Assembly (NCBI GenBank): GCA_032718475.1
Contig: JAUCBJ010006844.1
Location: forward strand, 39,006-103,005
DNA: 64,000 nucleotides
DNA from: Nemertoderma westbladi
Lineage: Eukaryota > Xenacoelomorpha > Nemertodermatida > Nemertodermatidae
Direction of reading: 5' to 3'
Each line of letters starts with the position of its first letter. The stretch's first letter is position 1. The position numbers and the translations under genes are program-made. The notes under the pieces were generated by a model. That model had not been told where the DNA came from. It was given only the letters and a program-made list of their open reading frames with translations, and made no database searches. This document shows, piece after piece, positions 29,101-42,402 of the stretch.

Positions 29101-32100
29101 TTCCCTCACTATAAAAGTTTCTTCCACTAATTTGGTAACAGAAAGTCCTACTTTCCCTCGCTATAAAAGTTTCTTCCACTAATTTGGTAACAGAAAGTCT
29201 TACTTTCCCTCACTATAAAAGTTTCTTCCACTAATTTGGTAACAGAAAGTCCTACTTTCCCTCACTATAAAAGTTTCTTCCACTAATTTGGTAACAGAAA
29301 GTCCTACTTTCCCTCGCTATAAAAGTTTCTTCCACTAATTTGGTAACAGAAAGTCCTACTTTCCCTCACTATAAAAGTTTCTTCCACTAATTTGGTAACA
29401 GAAAGTCTTACTTTCCCTCACTATAAAAGTTTCTTCCACTAATTTGGTAACAGAAAGTCCTACTTTCCCTCGCTATAAAAGTTTCTTCCACTAATTTGGT
29501 AACAGAAAGTCCTACTTTCCCTCGCTATAAAAGTTTCTTCCACTAATTTGGTAACAGAAAGTCTTACTTTCCCTCACTATAAAAGTTTCTTCCACTAATT
29601 TGGTAACAGAAAGTCCCACTTTCCCTCACTATAAAAGTTTCTTCCACTAATTTGGTAACAGAAAGTCTTACTTTCCCTCACTATAAAAGTTTCTTCCACT
29701 AATTTGGTAACAGAAAGTCCTACTTTCCCTCGCTATAAAAGTTTCTTCCACTAATTTGGTAACAGAAAGTCCTACTTTCCCTCACTATAAAAGTTTCTTC
29801 CACTAATTTGGTAACAGAAAGTCCTACTTTCCCTCACTATAAAAGTTTCTTCCACTAATTTGGTAACAGAAAGTCCTACTTTCCCTCACTATAAAAGTTT
29901 CTTCCACTAATTTGGTAACAGAAAGTCCTACTTTCCCTCGCTATAAAAGTTTCTTCCACTAATTTGGTAACAGAAAGTCCTACTTTCCCTCACTATAAAA
30001 GTTTCTTCCACTAATTTGGTAACAGAAAGTCCTACTTTCCCTCACTATAAAAGTTTCTTCCACTAATTTGGTAACAGAAAGTCCCACTTTCCCTCACTAT
30101 AAAAGTTTCTTCCACTAATTTGGTAACAGAAAGTCCTACTTTCCCTCACTATAAAAGTTTCTTCCACTAATTTGGTAACAGAAAGTCCTACTTTCCCTCG
30201 CTATAAAAGTTTCTTCCACTAATTTGGTAACAGAAAGTCCTACTTTCCCTCGCTATAAAAGTTTCTTCCACTAATTTGGTAACAGAAAGTCCTACTTTCC
30301 CTCACTATAAAAGTTTCTTCCACTAATTTGGTAACAGAAAGTCCCACTTTCCCTCACTATAAAAGTTTCTTCCACTAATTTGGTAACAGAAAGTCCTACT
30401 TTCCCTCGCTATAAAAGTTTCTTCCACTAATTTGGTAACAGAAAGTCCTACTTTCCCTCACTATAAAAGTTTCTTCCACTAATTTGGTAACAGAAAGTCC
30501 TACTTTCTCTCACTATAAAAGTTTCTTCCACTAATTTGGTAACAGAAAGTCCTACTTTCCCTCGCTATAAAAGTTTCTTCCACTAATTTGGTAATAGAAA
30601 GTCCTACTTTCCCTTACTATAAAAGTTTCTTCCACTAATTTGGTGACAGAAAGTCCTACTTTCCCTCACTATAAAAGTTTCTTCCACTAATTTTGTAACA
30701 GAAAGTCCTACTTTCCCTCACTATAAAAGTTTCTTCCACTAATTTAGTAACAGAAAGTCCTACTTTCCCTCACTATAAAAGTTTCTTCCACTAATTTGGT
30801 AACAGAAAGTCCTACTTTCCCTCACTATAAAAGTTTCTTCCATTAATTTGGTAACAGAAAGTCCTACTTTCCCTCGCTATAAAAGTTTCTTCCACTAATT
30901 TGGTAACATAAAGTCTTACTTTCCCTCACTATAATAGTTTCTTCCACTAATTTGGTAACGGAAAGTCCTACTTTCCCTTACTATAAAAGTTTCTTCCACT
31001 AATTTGGTGACAGAAAGTCCTACTTTCCCTCACTATAAAAGTTTCTTCCACTAATTTGGTAACAGAAAGTCCTACTTTCCCTCAATATAAAAGTTTCTTC
31101 CACTAATTTGGTAACAGAAAGTCCTACTTTCCCTCGCTATAAAAGTTTCTTCCACTAATTTGGTAACAGAAAGTCCTACTTTCCCTCGCTATAAAAGTTT
31201 CTTCCACTAATTTGGTAACAGAAAGTCCTACTTTCCCTCGCTATAAAAGTTTCTTCCACTAATTTGGCAACAGAAAGTCCTACTTTCCCTCACTATAAAA
31301 GTTTCTTCCACTAATTTGGTAACAGAAAGTCTTACTTTCCCTCACTATAAAAGTTTCTTCCATTAATTTGGCAACAGAAAGTCCCACTTTCCCTCACTAT
31401 AAAAGTTTCTTCCACTAATTTGGTAACAGAAAGTCCTACTTTCCCTCACTATAAAAGTTTCTTCCATTAATTTGGTAACAGAAAGTCCTACTTTCCCTCG
31501 CTATAAAAGTTTCTTCCACTAATTTGGTAACATAAAGTCTTACTTTCCCTCACTATAATAGTTTCTTCCCCTAATTTGGTAACAGAAAGTCCTACTTTCC
31601 CTTACTATAAAAGTTTCATCCACTAATTTGGTGACAGAAAGTCCTACTTTCCCTCACTATAAAAGTTTCTTCCACTAATTTGGTAACAGAAAGTCCTACT
31701 TTCCCTCACTATAAAAGTTTCTTCCACTAATTTGGTAACAGAAAGTCCTACTTTCCCTCGCTATAAAAGTTTCTTCCACTAATTTGGTAACAGAAAGTCC
31801 TACTTTCCCTCGCTATAAAAGTTTCTTCCACTAATTTGGTAACAGAAAGTCCTACTTTCCCTCGCTATAAAAGTTTCTTCCACTAATTTGGCAACAGAAA
31901 GTCCTACTTTCCCTCACTATAAAAGTTTCTTCCATTAATTTGGCAACAGAAAGTCCCACTTTCCCTCACTATAAAAGTTTCTTCCACTAATTTGGTAACA
32001 GAAAGTCCTACTTTCCCTCACTATAAAAGTTTCTTCCATTAATTTGGTAACAGAAAGTCCTACTTTCCCTCACTATAAAAGTTTCTTCCATTAATTTGGT

Positions 32101-35100
32101 AACAGAAAGTCCTACTTTCCCTCACTATAAAAGTTTCTTCCACTAATTTGGTAACAGAAAGTCCTACTTTCCCTCACTATAAAAGTTTCTTCCATTAATT
32201 TGGTAACAGAAAGTCCTACTTTCCCTCACTATAAAAGTTTCTTCCATTAATTTGGTAACAGAAAGTCCTACTTTCCCTCACTATAAAAGTTTCTTCCACT
32301 AATTTGGTAACAGAAAGTCCTACTTTCCCTCACTATAAAAGTTTCTTCCATTAATTTGGTAACAGAAAGTCCCACTTTCCCTCACTATAATAGTTTCTTC
32401 CATTAATTTGGTAACATAAAGTCCTACTTTCCCTCACTATAAAAGTTTCTTCCACTAATTTGGTAACAGAAAGTCCTACTTTCCCTCACTATAAAAGTTT
32501 CTTCCATTAATTTGGTAACAGAAAGTCCTACTTTCCCTCACTATAAAAGTTTCTTCCACTAATTTGGTAACAGAAAGTCCTACTTTCCCTCACTATAAAA
32601 GTTTCTTCCATTAATTTGGTAACAGAAAGTCCCACTTTCCCTCACTATAATAGTTTCTTCCACAAATTTGGTAACAGAAAGTCCTACTTTCCCTCGCTAT
32701 AAAAGTTTCTTCCATTAATTTGGCAACAGAAAGTCCTACTTTCCCTCGCTATAAAAGTTTCTTCCACTAATTTGGTAACAGAAAGTCCTACTTTCCCTCA
32801 CTATAAAAGTTTCTTCCATTAATTTGGTAACAGAAAGTCCTACTTTCCCTCACTATAAAAGTTTCTTCCACTAATTTGGTAACAGAAAGTCCTACTTTCC
32901 CTCACTATAAAAGTTTCTTCCATTAATTTGGTAACAGAAAGTCCCACTTTCCCTCACTATAATAGTTTCTTCCACTAATTTGGTAACAGAAAGTCCTACT
33001 TTCCCTCGCTATAAAAGTTTCTTCCATTAATTTGGCAACAGAAAGTCCTACTTTCCCTCGCTATAAAAGTTTCTTCCACTAATTTGGTAACAGAAAGTCC
33101 TACTTTCCCTCACTATAAAAGTTTCTTCCATTAATTTGGCAACAGAAAGTCCTACTTTCCCTCACTATAAAAGTTTCTTCCACTAATTTGGTAACAGAAA
33201 GTCCTACTTTCCCTCACTATAAAAGTTTCTTCCATTAATTTGGTAACAGAAAGTCCTACTTTCCCTCACTATAAAAGTTTCTTCCATTAATTTGGCAACA
33301 GAAAGTCCTACTTTCCCTCACTATAAAAGTTTCTTCCACTAATTTGGTAACAGAAAGTCCTACTTTCCCTCACTATAAAAGTTTCTTCCACTAATTTGGT
33401 AACAGAAAGTCCCACTTTCCCTCACTATAAAAGTTTCTTCCACTAATTTGGTAACAGAAAGTCCTACTTTCCCTCACTATAAAAGTTTCTTCCATTAATT
33501 TGGCAACAGAAAGTCCTACTTTCCCTCACTATAAAAGTTTCTTCCACTAATTTGGTAACAGAAAGTCCTACTTTCCCTCACTATAAAAGTTTCTTCCACT
33601 AATTTGGTAACAGAAAGTCCCACTTTCCCTCACTATAAAAGTTTCTTCCACTAATTTGGTAACAGAAAGTCCTACTTTCCCTCACTATAAAAGTTTCTTC
33701 CATTAATTTGGTAACAGAAAGTCCCACTTTCCCTCGCTATAAAAGTTTCTTCCACTAATTTGGTAACAGAAAGTCCTACTTTCCCTCACTATAAAAGTTT
33801 CTTCCATTAATTTGGCAACAGAAAGTCCTACTTTCCCTCACTATAAAAGTTTCTTCCACTAATTTGGTAACAGAAAGTCCCACTTTCCCTCACTATAAAA
33901 GTTTCTTCCACTAATTTGGTAACAGAAAGTCCTACTTTCCCTCACTATAAAAGTTTCTTCCATTAATTTGGCAACAGAAAGTCCTACTTTCCCTCACTAT
34001 AAAAGTTTCTTCCACTAATTTGGTAACAGAAAGTCCTACTTTCCCTCACTATAAAAGTTTCTTCCATTAATTTGGTAACAGAAAGTCCCACTTTCCCTCG
34101 CTATAAAAGTTTCTTCCACTAATTTGGTAACAGAAAGTCCTACTTTCCCTCACTATAAAAGTTTCTTCCATTAATTTGGCAACAGAAAGTCCTACTTTCC
34201 CTCACTATAAAAGTTTCTTCCACTAATTTGGTAACAGAAAGTCCCACTTTCCCTCACTATAAAAGTTTCTTCCACTAATTTGGTAACAGAAAGTCCTACT
34301 TTCCCTCACTATAAAAGTTTCTTCCATTAATTTGGCAACAGAAAGTCCTACTTTCCCTCACTATAAAAGTTTCTTCCACTAATTTGGTAACAGAAAGTCC
34401 TACTTTCCCTCACTATAAAAGTTTCTTCCATTAATTTGGTAACAGAAAGTCCCACTTTCCCTCGCTATAAAAGTTTCTTCCACTAATTTGGTAACAGAAA
34501 GTCCTACTTTCCCTCACTATAAAAGTTTCTTCCATTAATTTGGCAACAGAAAGTCCTACTTTCCCTCACTATAAAAGTTTCTTCCACTAATTTGGTAACA
34601 GAAAGTCCTACTTTCCCTCACTATAAAAGTTTCTTCCACTAATTTGGTAACAGAAAGTCCTACTTTCCCTCACTATAAAAGTTTCTTCCACTAATTTAGT
34701 AACAGAAAGCCCTACTTTACCTCGCTATAAAAGTTTCTTCCACTAATTTGGCAACAGAAAGTCCTACTTTCCCTCACTATAAAAGTTTCTTCCACTAATT
34801 TAGTAACAGAAAGTCCTACTTTTCCTCACTATAAAAGTTTCTTCCACTAATTTAGTAACAGAAAGTCCTACTTTCCCTCGCTATAAAAGTTTCTTCCACT
34901 AATTTGGCAACAGAAAGTCCTACTTTCCCTCACTATAAAAGTTTCTTCCACTAATTTTGTAACAGAAAGTCCTACTTTCCCTCGCTATAAAAGTTTCTTC
35001 CACTAATTTAGTAACAGAAAGTCCTACTTTCCCTCGCTATAAAAGTTTCTTCCACTAATTTGGCAACAGAAAGTCCTACTTTCCCTCACTATAAAAGTTT

Positions 35101-38100
35101 CTTCCACTAATTTAGTAACAGAAAGTCCTACTTTCCCTCGCTATAAAAGTTTCTTCCACTAATTTGGCAACAGAAAGTCCTACTTTCCCTCACTATAAAA
35201 GTTTCTTCCACTAATTTGGCAACAGAAAGTCCTACTTTCCCTCACTATAAAAGTTTCTTCCACTAATTTAGTAACAGAAAGTCCTACTTTCCCTCGCTAT
35301 AAAAGTTTCTTCCACTAATTTGGCAACAGAAAGTCCTACTTTCCCTCACTATAAAAGTTTCTTCCACTAATTTAGTAACAGAAAGTCCTACTTTCCCTCG
35401 CTATAAAAGTTTCTTCCACTAATTTGGCAACAGAAAGTCCTACTTTCCCTCACTATAAAAGTTTCTTCCACTAATTTGGCAACAGAAAGTCCTACTTTCC
35501 CTCGCTATAAAAGTTTCTTCCACTAATTTGGCAACAGAAAGTCCTACTTTCCCTCACTATAAAAGTTTCTTCCACTAATTTAGTAACAGAAAGTCCTACT
35601 TTCCCTCGCTATAAAAGTTTCTTCCACTAATTTGGCAACAGAAAGTCCTACTTTCCCTCACTATAAAAGTTTCTTCCACTAATTTGGCAACAGAAAGTCC
35701 TACTTTCCCTCACTATAAAAGTTTCTTCCATTAATTTGGTAACAGAAAGTCCTACTTTCCCTCGCTATAAAAGTTTCTTCCATTAATTTGGCAACAAAAA
35801 GTCCCACTTTCCCTCACTATAAAAGTTTCTTCCACTAATTTAGTAACAGAAAGTCCTACTTTCCCTCGCTATAAAAGTTTCTTCCACTAATTTGGTAACA
35901 GAAAGTCCTACTTTCCCTCACTATAAAAGTTTCTTCCATTAATTTGGTAACAGAAAGTCCTACTTTCCCTCGCTATAAAAGTTTCTTCCACTAATTTGGT
36001 AACAGAAAGTCCTACTTTCCCTCACTATAAAAGTTTCTTCCATTAATTTGGTAACAGAAAGTCCTACTTTCCCTCACTATAAAAGTTTCTTCCACTAATT
36101 TGGTAACAGAAAGTCCTACTTTCCCTCACTATAAAAGTTTCTTCCATTAATTTGGTAACAGAAAGTCCCACTTTCCCTCACTATAATAGTTTCTTCCACT
36201 AATTTGGTAACAGAAAGTCCTACTTTCCCTCGCTATAAAAGTTTCTTCCATTAATTTGGCAACAGAAAGTCCTACTTTCCCTCGCTATAAAAGTTTCTTC
36301 CACTAATTTGGTAACAGAAAGTCCTACTTTCCCTCACTATAAAAGTTTCTTCCATTAATTTGGCAACAGAAAGTCCTACTTTCCCTCACTATAAAAGTTT
36401 CTTCCACTAATTTGGTAACAGAAAGTCCTACTTTCCCTCACTATAAAAGTTTCTTCCATTAATTTGGTAACAGAAAGTCCTACTTTCCCTCACTATAAAA
36501 GTTTCTTCCATTAATTTGGCAACAGAAAGTCCTACTTTCCCTCACTATAAAAGTTTCTTCCACTAATTTGGTAACAGAAAGTCCTACTTTCCCTCACTAT
36601 AAAAGTTTCTTCCACTAATTTGGTAACAGAAAGTCCCACTTTCCCTCACTATAAAAGTTTCTTCCACTAATTTGGTAACAGAAAGTCCTACTTTCCCTCA
36701 CTATAAAAGTTTCTTCCATTAATTTGGCAACAGAAAGTCCTACTTTCCCTCACTATAAAAGTTTCTTCCACTAATTTGGTAACAGAAAGTCCTACTTTCC
36801 CTCACTATAAAAGTTTCTTCCACTAATTTGGTAACAGAAAGTCCCACTTTCCCTCACTATAAAAGTTTCTTCCACTAATTTGGTAACAGAAAGTCCTACT
36901 TTCCCTCACTATAAAAGTTTCTTCCATTAATTTGGTAACAGAAAGTCCCACTTTCCCTCGCTATAAAAGTTTCTTCCACTAATTTGGTAACAGAAAGTCC
37001 TACTTTCCCTCACTATAAAAGTTTCTTCCATTAATTTGGCAACAGAAAGTCCCACTTTCCCTCACTATAAAAGTTTCTTCCACTAATTTGGTAACAGAAA
37101 GTCCTACTTTCCCTCACTATAAAAGTTTCTTCCATTAATTTGGCAACAGAAAGTCCCACTTTCCCTCACTATAAAAGTTTCTTCCACTAATTTGGTAACA
37201 GAAAGTCCTACTTACTTTCCCTCACTATAAAAGTTTCTTCCACTAATTTGGTAACAGAAAGTCCTACTTTCCCTCACTATAAAAGTTTCTTCCACTAATT
37301 TTGTAACAGAAAGTCCTACTTTCCCTCACTATAAAAGTTTCTTCCACTAATTTAGTAACAGAAAGTCCTACTTTCCCTCACTATAAAAGTTTCTTCCACT
37401 AATTTGGTAACAGAAAGTCCTACTTTCCCTCACTATAAAAGTTTCTTCCACTAATTTGGTAACAGAAAGTCCTACTTTCCCTCGCTATAAAAGTTTCTTC
37501 CACTAATTTGGTAACAGAAAGTCCTACTTTCCCTCGCTATAAAAGTTTCTTCCACTAATTTGGTAACAGAAAGTCCTACTTTCCCTCACTATAAAAGTTT
37601 CTTCCACTAATTTGGTAACAGAAAGTCCTTCTTTCCCTCGCTATAAAAGTTTCTTCCACTAATTTGGCAACAGAAAGTCTTACTTTCCCTCACTATAAAA
37701 GTTTTTTCCACTAATTTGGTAACAGAAAGTCCTACTTTCCCTCACTATAAAAGTTTCTTCCACTAATTTGGTAACAGAAAGTCCTACTTTCCCTCACTAT
37801 AAAAGTTTCTTCCACTAATTTGGTAACAGAAAGTCCTACTTTCCCTCACTATAAAAGTTTCTTCCACTAATTTGGTAACAGAAAGTCCTACTTTCCCTCG
37901 CTATAAAAGTTTCTTCCACTAATTTGGTAACAGAAAGTCCTACTTTCCCTCGCTATAAAAGTTTCTTCCACTAATTTGGTAACAGAAAGTCCTACTTTCC
38001 CTCACTATAAAAGTTTCTTCCACTAATTTGGTAACAGAAAGTCCTACTTTCCCTCACTATAAAAGTTTCTTCCACTAATTTGGTAACAGAAAGTCCCACT

Positions 38101-41040
38101 TTCCCTCACTATAAAAGTTTCTTCCACTAATTTGGTAACAGAAAGTCCTAATTTCCCTCACTATAAAAGTTTCTTCCACTAATTTGGTAACAGAAAGTCC
38201 TACTTTCCCTCGCTATAAAAGTTTCTTCCACTAATTTGGTAACAGAAAGTCCTACTTTCCCTCGCTATAAAAGTTTCTTCCACTAATTTGGTAACAGAAA
38301 GTCCTACTTTCCCTCACTATAAAAGTTTCTTCCAATAATTTGGTAACAGAAAGTCCTACTTTCCCTCACTATAAAAGTTTCTTCCACTAATTTGGTAACA
38401 GAAAGTCCTACTTTCCCTCACTATAAAAGTTTCTTCCACTAATTTGGTAACAGAAAGTCCTACTTTCCCTCGCTATAAAAGTTTCTTCCACTAATTTGGT
38501 AACAGAAAGTCCCACTTTCCCTCACTATAAAAGTTTCTTCCACTAATTTGGTAACAGAAAGTCCTACTTTCCCCTCACTATAAAAGTTTCTTCCACTAAT
38601 TTGGTAACAGAAAGTCCTACTTTCCCTCGCTATAAAAGTTTCTTCCACTAATTTGGTAACAGAAAGTCCTACTTTCCCTCGCTATAAAAGTTTCTTCCAC
38701 TAATTTGGTAACAGAAAGTCCTACTTTCCCTCACTATAAAAGTTTCTTCCAATAATTTGGTAACAGAAAGTCCTACTTTCCCTCACTATAAAAGTTTCTT
38801 CCACTAATTTGGTAACAGAAAGTCCTACTTTCCCTCGCTATAAAAGTTTCTTCCACTAATTTGGTAACAGAAAGTTCTACTTTCCCTTACTATAAAAGTT
38901 TCTTCCACTAATTTGGTGACAGAAAGTCCTACTTTCCCTCACTATAAAAGTTTCTTCCACTAATTTTGTAACAGAAAGTCCTACTTTCCCTCACTATAAA
39001 AGTTTCTTCCACTAATTTAGTAACAGAAAGTCCTACTTTCCCTCACTATAAAAGTTTCTTCCACTAATTTGGTAACAAAAAGTCCTACTTTCCCTCACTA
39101 TAAAAGTTTCTTCCATTAATTTGGTAACAGAAAGTCCTACTTTCCCTCGCTATAAAAGTTTCTTCCACTAATTTAGTAACAGAAAGTCCTACTTTCCCTC
39201 ACTATAAAAGTTTCTTCCACTAATTTGGTAACAAAAAGTCCTACTTTCCCTCACTATAAAAGTTTCTTCCACTAATTTAGTAACAGAAAGTCCTACTTTC
39301 CCTCGCTATAAAAGTTTCTTCCACTAATTTAGTAACAGAAAGTCCTACTTTCCCTCACTATAAAAGTTTCTTCCACTAATTTGGCAACAGAAAGTCCTAC
39401 TTTCCCTCACTATAAAAGTTTCTTCCACTAATTTGGCAACAGAAAGTCCTACTTTCCCTCACTATAAAAGTTTCTTCCACTAATTTGGTAACAGAAAGTC
39501 CTACTTTCCCTCGCTATAAAAGTTTCTTCCACTAATTTAGTAACAGAAAGTCCTACTTTCCCTCACTATAAAAGTTTCTTCCACTAATTTGGCAACAGAA
39601 AGTCCTACTTTCCCTCACTATAAAAGTTTCTTCCACTAATTTGGTAACAGAAAGTCCTACTTTCCCTCGCTATAAAAGTTTCTTCCACTAATTTGGTAAC
39701 AGAAAGTCCTACTTTCCCTCACTATAAAAGTTTCTTCCACTAATTTAGTAACAGAAAGTCCTACTTTCCCTCGCTATAAAAGTTTCTTCCACTAATTTAG
39801 TAACAGAAAGTCTTACTTTCCCTCACTATAAAAGTTTCTTCCACTAATTTGGCAACAGAAAGTCCTACTTTCCCTCACTATAAAAGTTTCTTCCACTAAT
39901 TTGGTAACAGAAAGTCCTACTTTCCCTCGCTATAAAAGTTTCTTCCACTAATTTTGTAACAGAAAGTCCTACTTTCCCTCACTATAAAAGTTTCTTCCAC
40001 TAATTTGGTAACATAAAGTCTTACTTTCCCTCACTATAATAGTTTCTTCCACTAATTTGGTAACGGAAAGTCCTACTTTCCCTTACTATAAAAGTTTCTA
40101 CCACTAATTTGGTGACAGAAAGTCCTACTTTCCCTCACTATAAAAGTTTCTTCCACTAATTTGGTAACAGAAAGTCCTACTTTCCCTCGCTATAAAAGTT
40201 TCTTCCACTAATTTGGCAACAGAAAGTCCTACTTTCCCTCACTATAAAAGTTTCTTCCACTAATTTGGTAACAGAAAGTCCTACTTTCCCTCACTATAAA
40301 AGTTTCTTCCATTAATTTGGCAACAAAAAGTCCCACTTTCCCTCACTATAAAAGTTTCTTCCACTAATTTGGTAACAGAAAGTCTTACTTTCCCTCACTA
40401 TAAAAGTTTCTTCCATTAATTTGGCAACAAAAAGTCCCACTTTCCCTCACTATAAAAGTTTCTTCCACTAATTTGGTAACAGAAAGTCTTACTTTCCCTC
40501 ACTATAAAAGTTTCTTCCATTAATTTGGCAACAAAAAGTCCCACTTTCCCTCACTATAAAAGTTTCTTCCACTAATTTGGTAACAGAAAGTCCTACTTTC
40601 CCTCACTATAAAAGTTTCTTCCATTAATTTGGCAACAAAAAGTCCCACTTTCCCTCACTATAAAAGTTTCTTCCACTAATTTGGTAACAGAAAGTCCTAC
40701 TTTCCCTCACTATAAAAGTTTCTTCCACTAATTTGGTAACAGAAAGTCCTACTTTCCCTCGCTATAAAAGTTTCTTCCACTAATTTGGTAACAGAAAGTC
40801 CTACTTTCCCTCGCTATAAAAGTTTCTTCCACTAATTTGGTAACAGAAAGTCCCACTTTCCCTCACTATAAAAGTTTCTTCCACTAATTTGGTAACAGAA
40901 AGTCCTACTTTCCCTCGCTATAAAAGTTTCTTCCACTAATTTGGCAACAGAAAGTCCTACTTTCCCTCACTATAAAAGTTTCTTCCACTAATTTGGTAAC
41001 AGAAAGTCTTACTTTCCCTCACTATAAAAGTTTCTTCCAT
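26135..41040. repeat. Satellite array: about 286 copies of a 52-bp unit with higher-order structure
   Basis: The unit reads CCCTCACTATAAAAG, TTTCTTCCACTAATTTGGT, AACAGAAAGTCCTACTTT in order. Units are head to tail with only substitutions; rare length changes occur at about 37211 and 38572. Every unit holds a TATA-box-like CTATAAAAG and a small inverted repeat GAAAGT-CCT-ACTTTC. Common variants are CTCGC for CTCAC, GGCAAC or TTAGTAAC for GGTAAC, and CCCAC for CCTAC. Rare variants recur in the same order at offsets of 1820 bp (35 units) and 1872 bp (36 units) between about 26.3-27.2 kb and 28.1-29.0 kb. Dimers of 104 bp dominate near 34.8-35.7 and 40.3-40.7 kb. There is no protein: 52 is not a multiple of three and the open frames are repeats of the unit. 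Confidence 0.98.
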
Positions 41041-41317
41041 CTTCCATTAAATTTTTTTTATAAGCGTTTTAAAAAATGCCTTTTACGAAATGGCACCCTC
41101 AGTATCGTGGCCATTCAGTCGTAATTTTTTCATATCAATAAAAAGCTGGCGTTACATGGATTCCAAATATATAACAATATCTGAATTTCGTTGAGAAACA
41201 GTTGAGATATAGGCGTTCAATTATTGTAAGAATTATTTTCTGAAAATTTTCGGGTTTAATGCAACCCTTCAATGTTGTTCTAAAATCTCGACTAATTGTA
41301 TCACCTGGAAAACTATG
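41041..41317. other. Unassigned DNA after the satellite
   Basis: The array ends abruptly after a partial duplication of CTTCCAT. The following 280 bp are AT-rich and hold no frame or repeat that I can identify. Confidence 0.45.
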
Positions 41318-41585
41318 GGAAACGGGCATTCTCCATCGCTGCTCCTACAGTATGGAACACTCTACCCCTCAACTTTCGGCGTTCGCAAACATTAAATGCC
41401 TTCAAGACGGGACTCAAAACACATCTTTTTAAACAGGAATATGTCATCTAACTCACAGAGAACATCTCTTTTTAACTCTTTCCTTTTTTAGCGTTGTCTT
41501 TGTTTTTAATTCAGTAAATTTTATATTGAGATATTTTTTATAGCGCCTTGAAATAGAAAAGAGCGCCCAGAAAGGCGCTCTATAA

Positions 41586-41617
<32 letters not shown>
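41318..41617 (+). mobile_element. 3' end of a CR1/L2-like LINE with hairpin and (ATT)n tail
   Basis: A frame from about 41320 to a stop at 41451 reads RAFSIAAPTVWNTLPLNF and ends in a KTHLFK motif, the signature C-terminus of CR1/L2/Rex-type reverse transcriptases. About 110 bp downstream, GAGCGCC (41561-41567) pairs with GGCGCTC (41574-41580), then TATAAATT and about nine ATT units (41588-41616). A GC stem-loop followed by a microsatellite tail is usual for the 3' UTR of these LINEs and the SINEs that borrow it. It is 5'-truncated to its last 300 bp. Confidence 0.85.
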
Positions 41618-41811
41618 GAGGCCCATTAGATCAACCACCGAATATACATAATATGAATAATATTCGGAAAATAGTATTTCAAAATGATAATAAATTTTGT
41701 TAATATTAATTAGTTCGGAAATGCAATGCTGATGGATATGATAAATGAGTACAATATTGGTGATATTTGATTAACTTTACAACATTCCTATAAATGGGCA
41801 ATTCTAGAGAA

Positions 41812-41880
41812 GTGAAGACGGATCTACTTTTCTGGCAACCACCACGTCAACACGTAGATGTCCCTGTGGACGACTGGCTA
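41812..41880 (+). pseudogene. LINE C-terminal fragment that served as target for LINE A
   Basis: The plus strand encodes EVKTDLLFWQPPRQHVDVPV, close to the GHC-x-n-LLFWQP region of RTE-like LINEs. Its last 61 bp (41820-41880) are duplicated at 44732-44792 on the other side of LINE A, so this is the old insertion target. Confidence 0.7.
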
Positions 41881-41914
41881 CTACTACTACTACTAGGTCG
41901 AACGAACTCAGACA

Positions 41915-42402
41915 GTGGAAATGAGATCCTTCCAGGCTTCCCGATTCTCCATAGTTGTCGCAATTTCGTTTCTCCTAAGTTCAGTATCCCTTTCAAGTTG
42001 ATCTATATATGTTATGGCCGGTCGTCCACGACTACGCTTTCCATGAGTTGGTTGCCAGAAAAGTAGATCTGGTATGACCTCGTCTTTACTTCACCAGCAG
42101 TGCCCACTGAATCTTAATCTGCGTTCACGGAGGGTGGTTGATACAGGTGGTATTGTACCATAAAGCTCGGCGTTTGTCATGTGTTGTCTCCAGCTGATGT
42201 TTAGGGCTGCCCTTAGTAATCTTGTGTAGCAACCATCAATTCGTTGTTCAAGTGATTTAGTCAGTGTCCAGGTCTCACCCCCATATAAAAATACACTTTC
42301 CACTGTGGCTCGAAAGAACTTAGTCTACAGGTGCCTGGAGAGATCTGATTTCCAGATGGTATCCATTTTTGATAGAGCTACCCAAGCCTTTGCTTTCCTA
42401 AC
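41915..42402 (-). pseudogene. LINE A C-terminal region
   Basis: In phase with the RT after its stop. It contains LYGGETWTLTK, a RRLRFSGHCW motif, a TGA directly after that Trp (about 42089), then LLFWQP, GRPAITYIDQLE and a final stop near 41915. This Cys/His-containing tail is a standard C-terminal feature of RTE-like LINEs. Three stops in all show decay. Confidence 0.85.

Noticed and set aside
38460-38648. 62-residue repetitive frame on the minus strand of the satellite
   Set aside because: It is three reading phases of the 52-bp unit in series, has no start context, and breaks wherever a unit varies.
26135-41040. CRISPR-like array of short repeats
   Set aside because: The repeats are contiguous 52-bp units without unique spacers, and the surroundings are eukaryotic transposons. 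This is a satellite.
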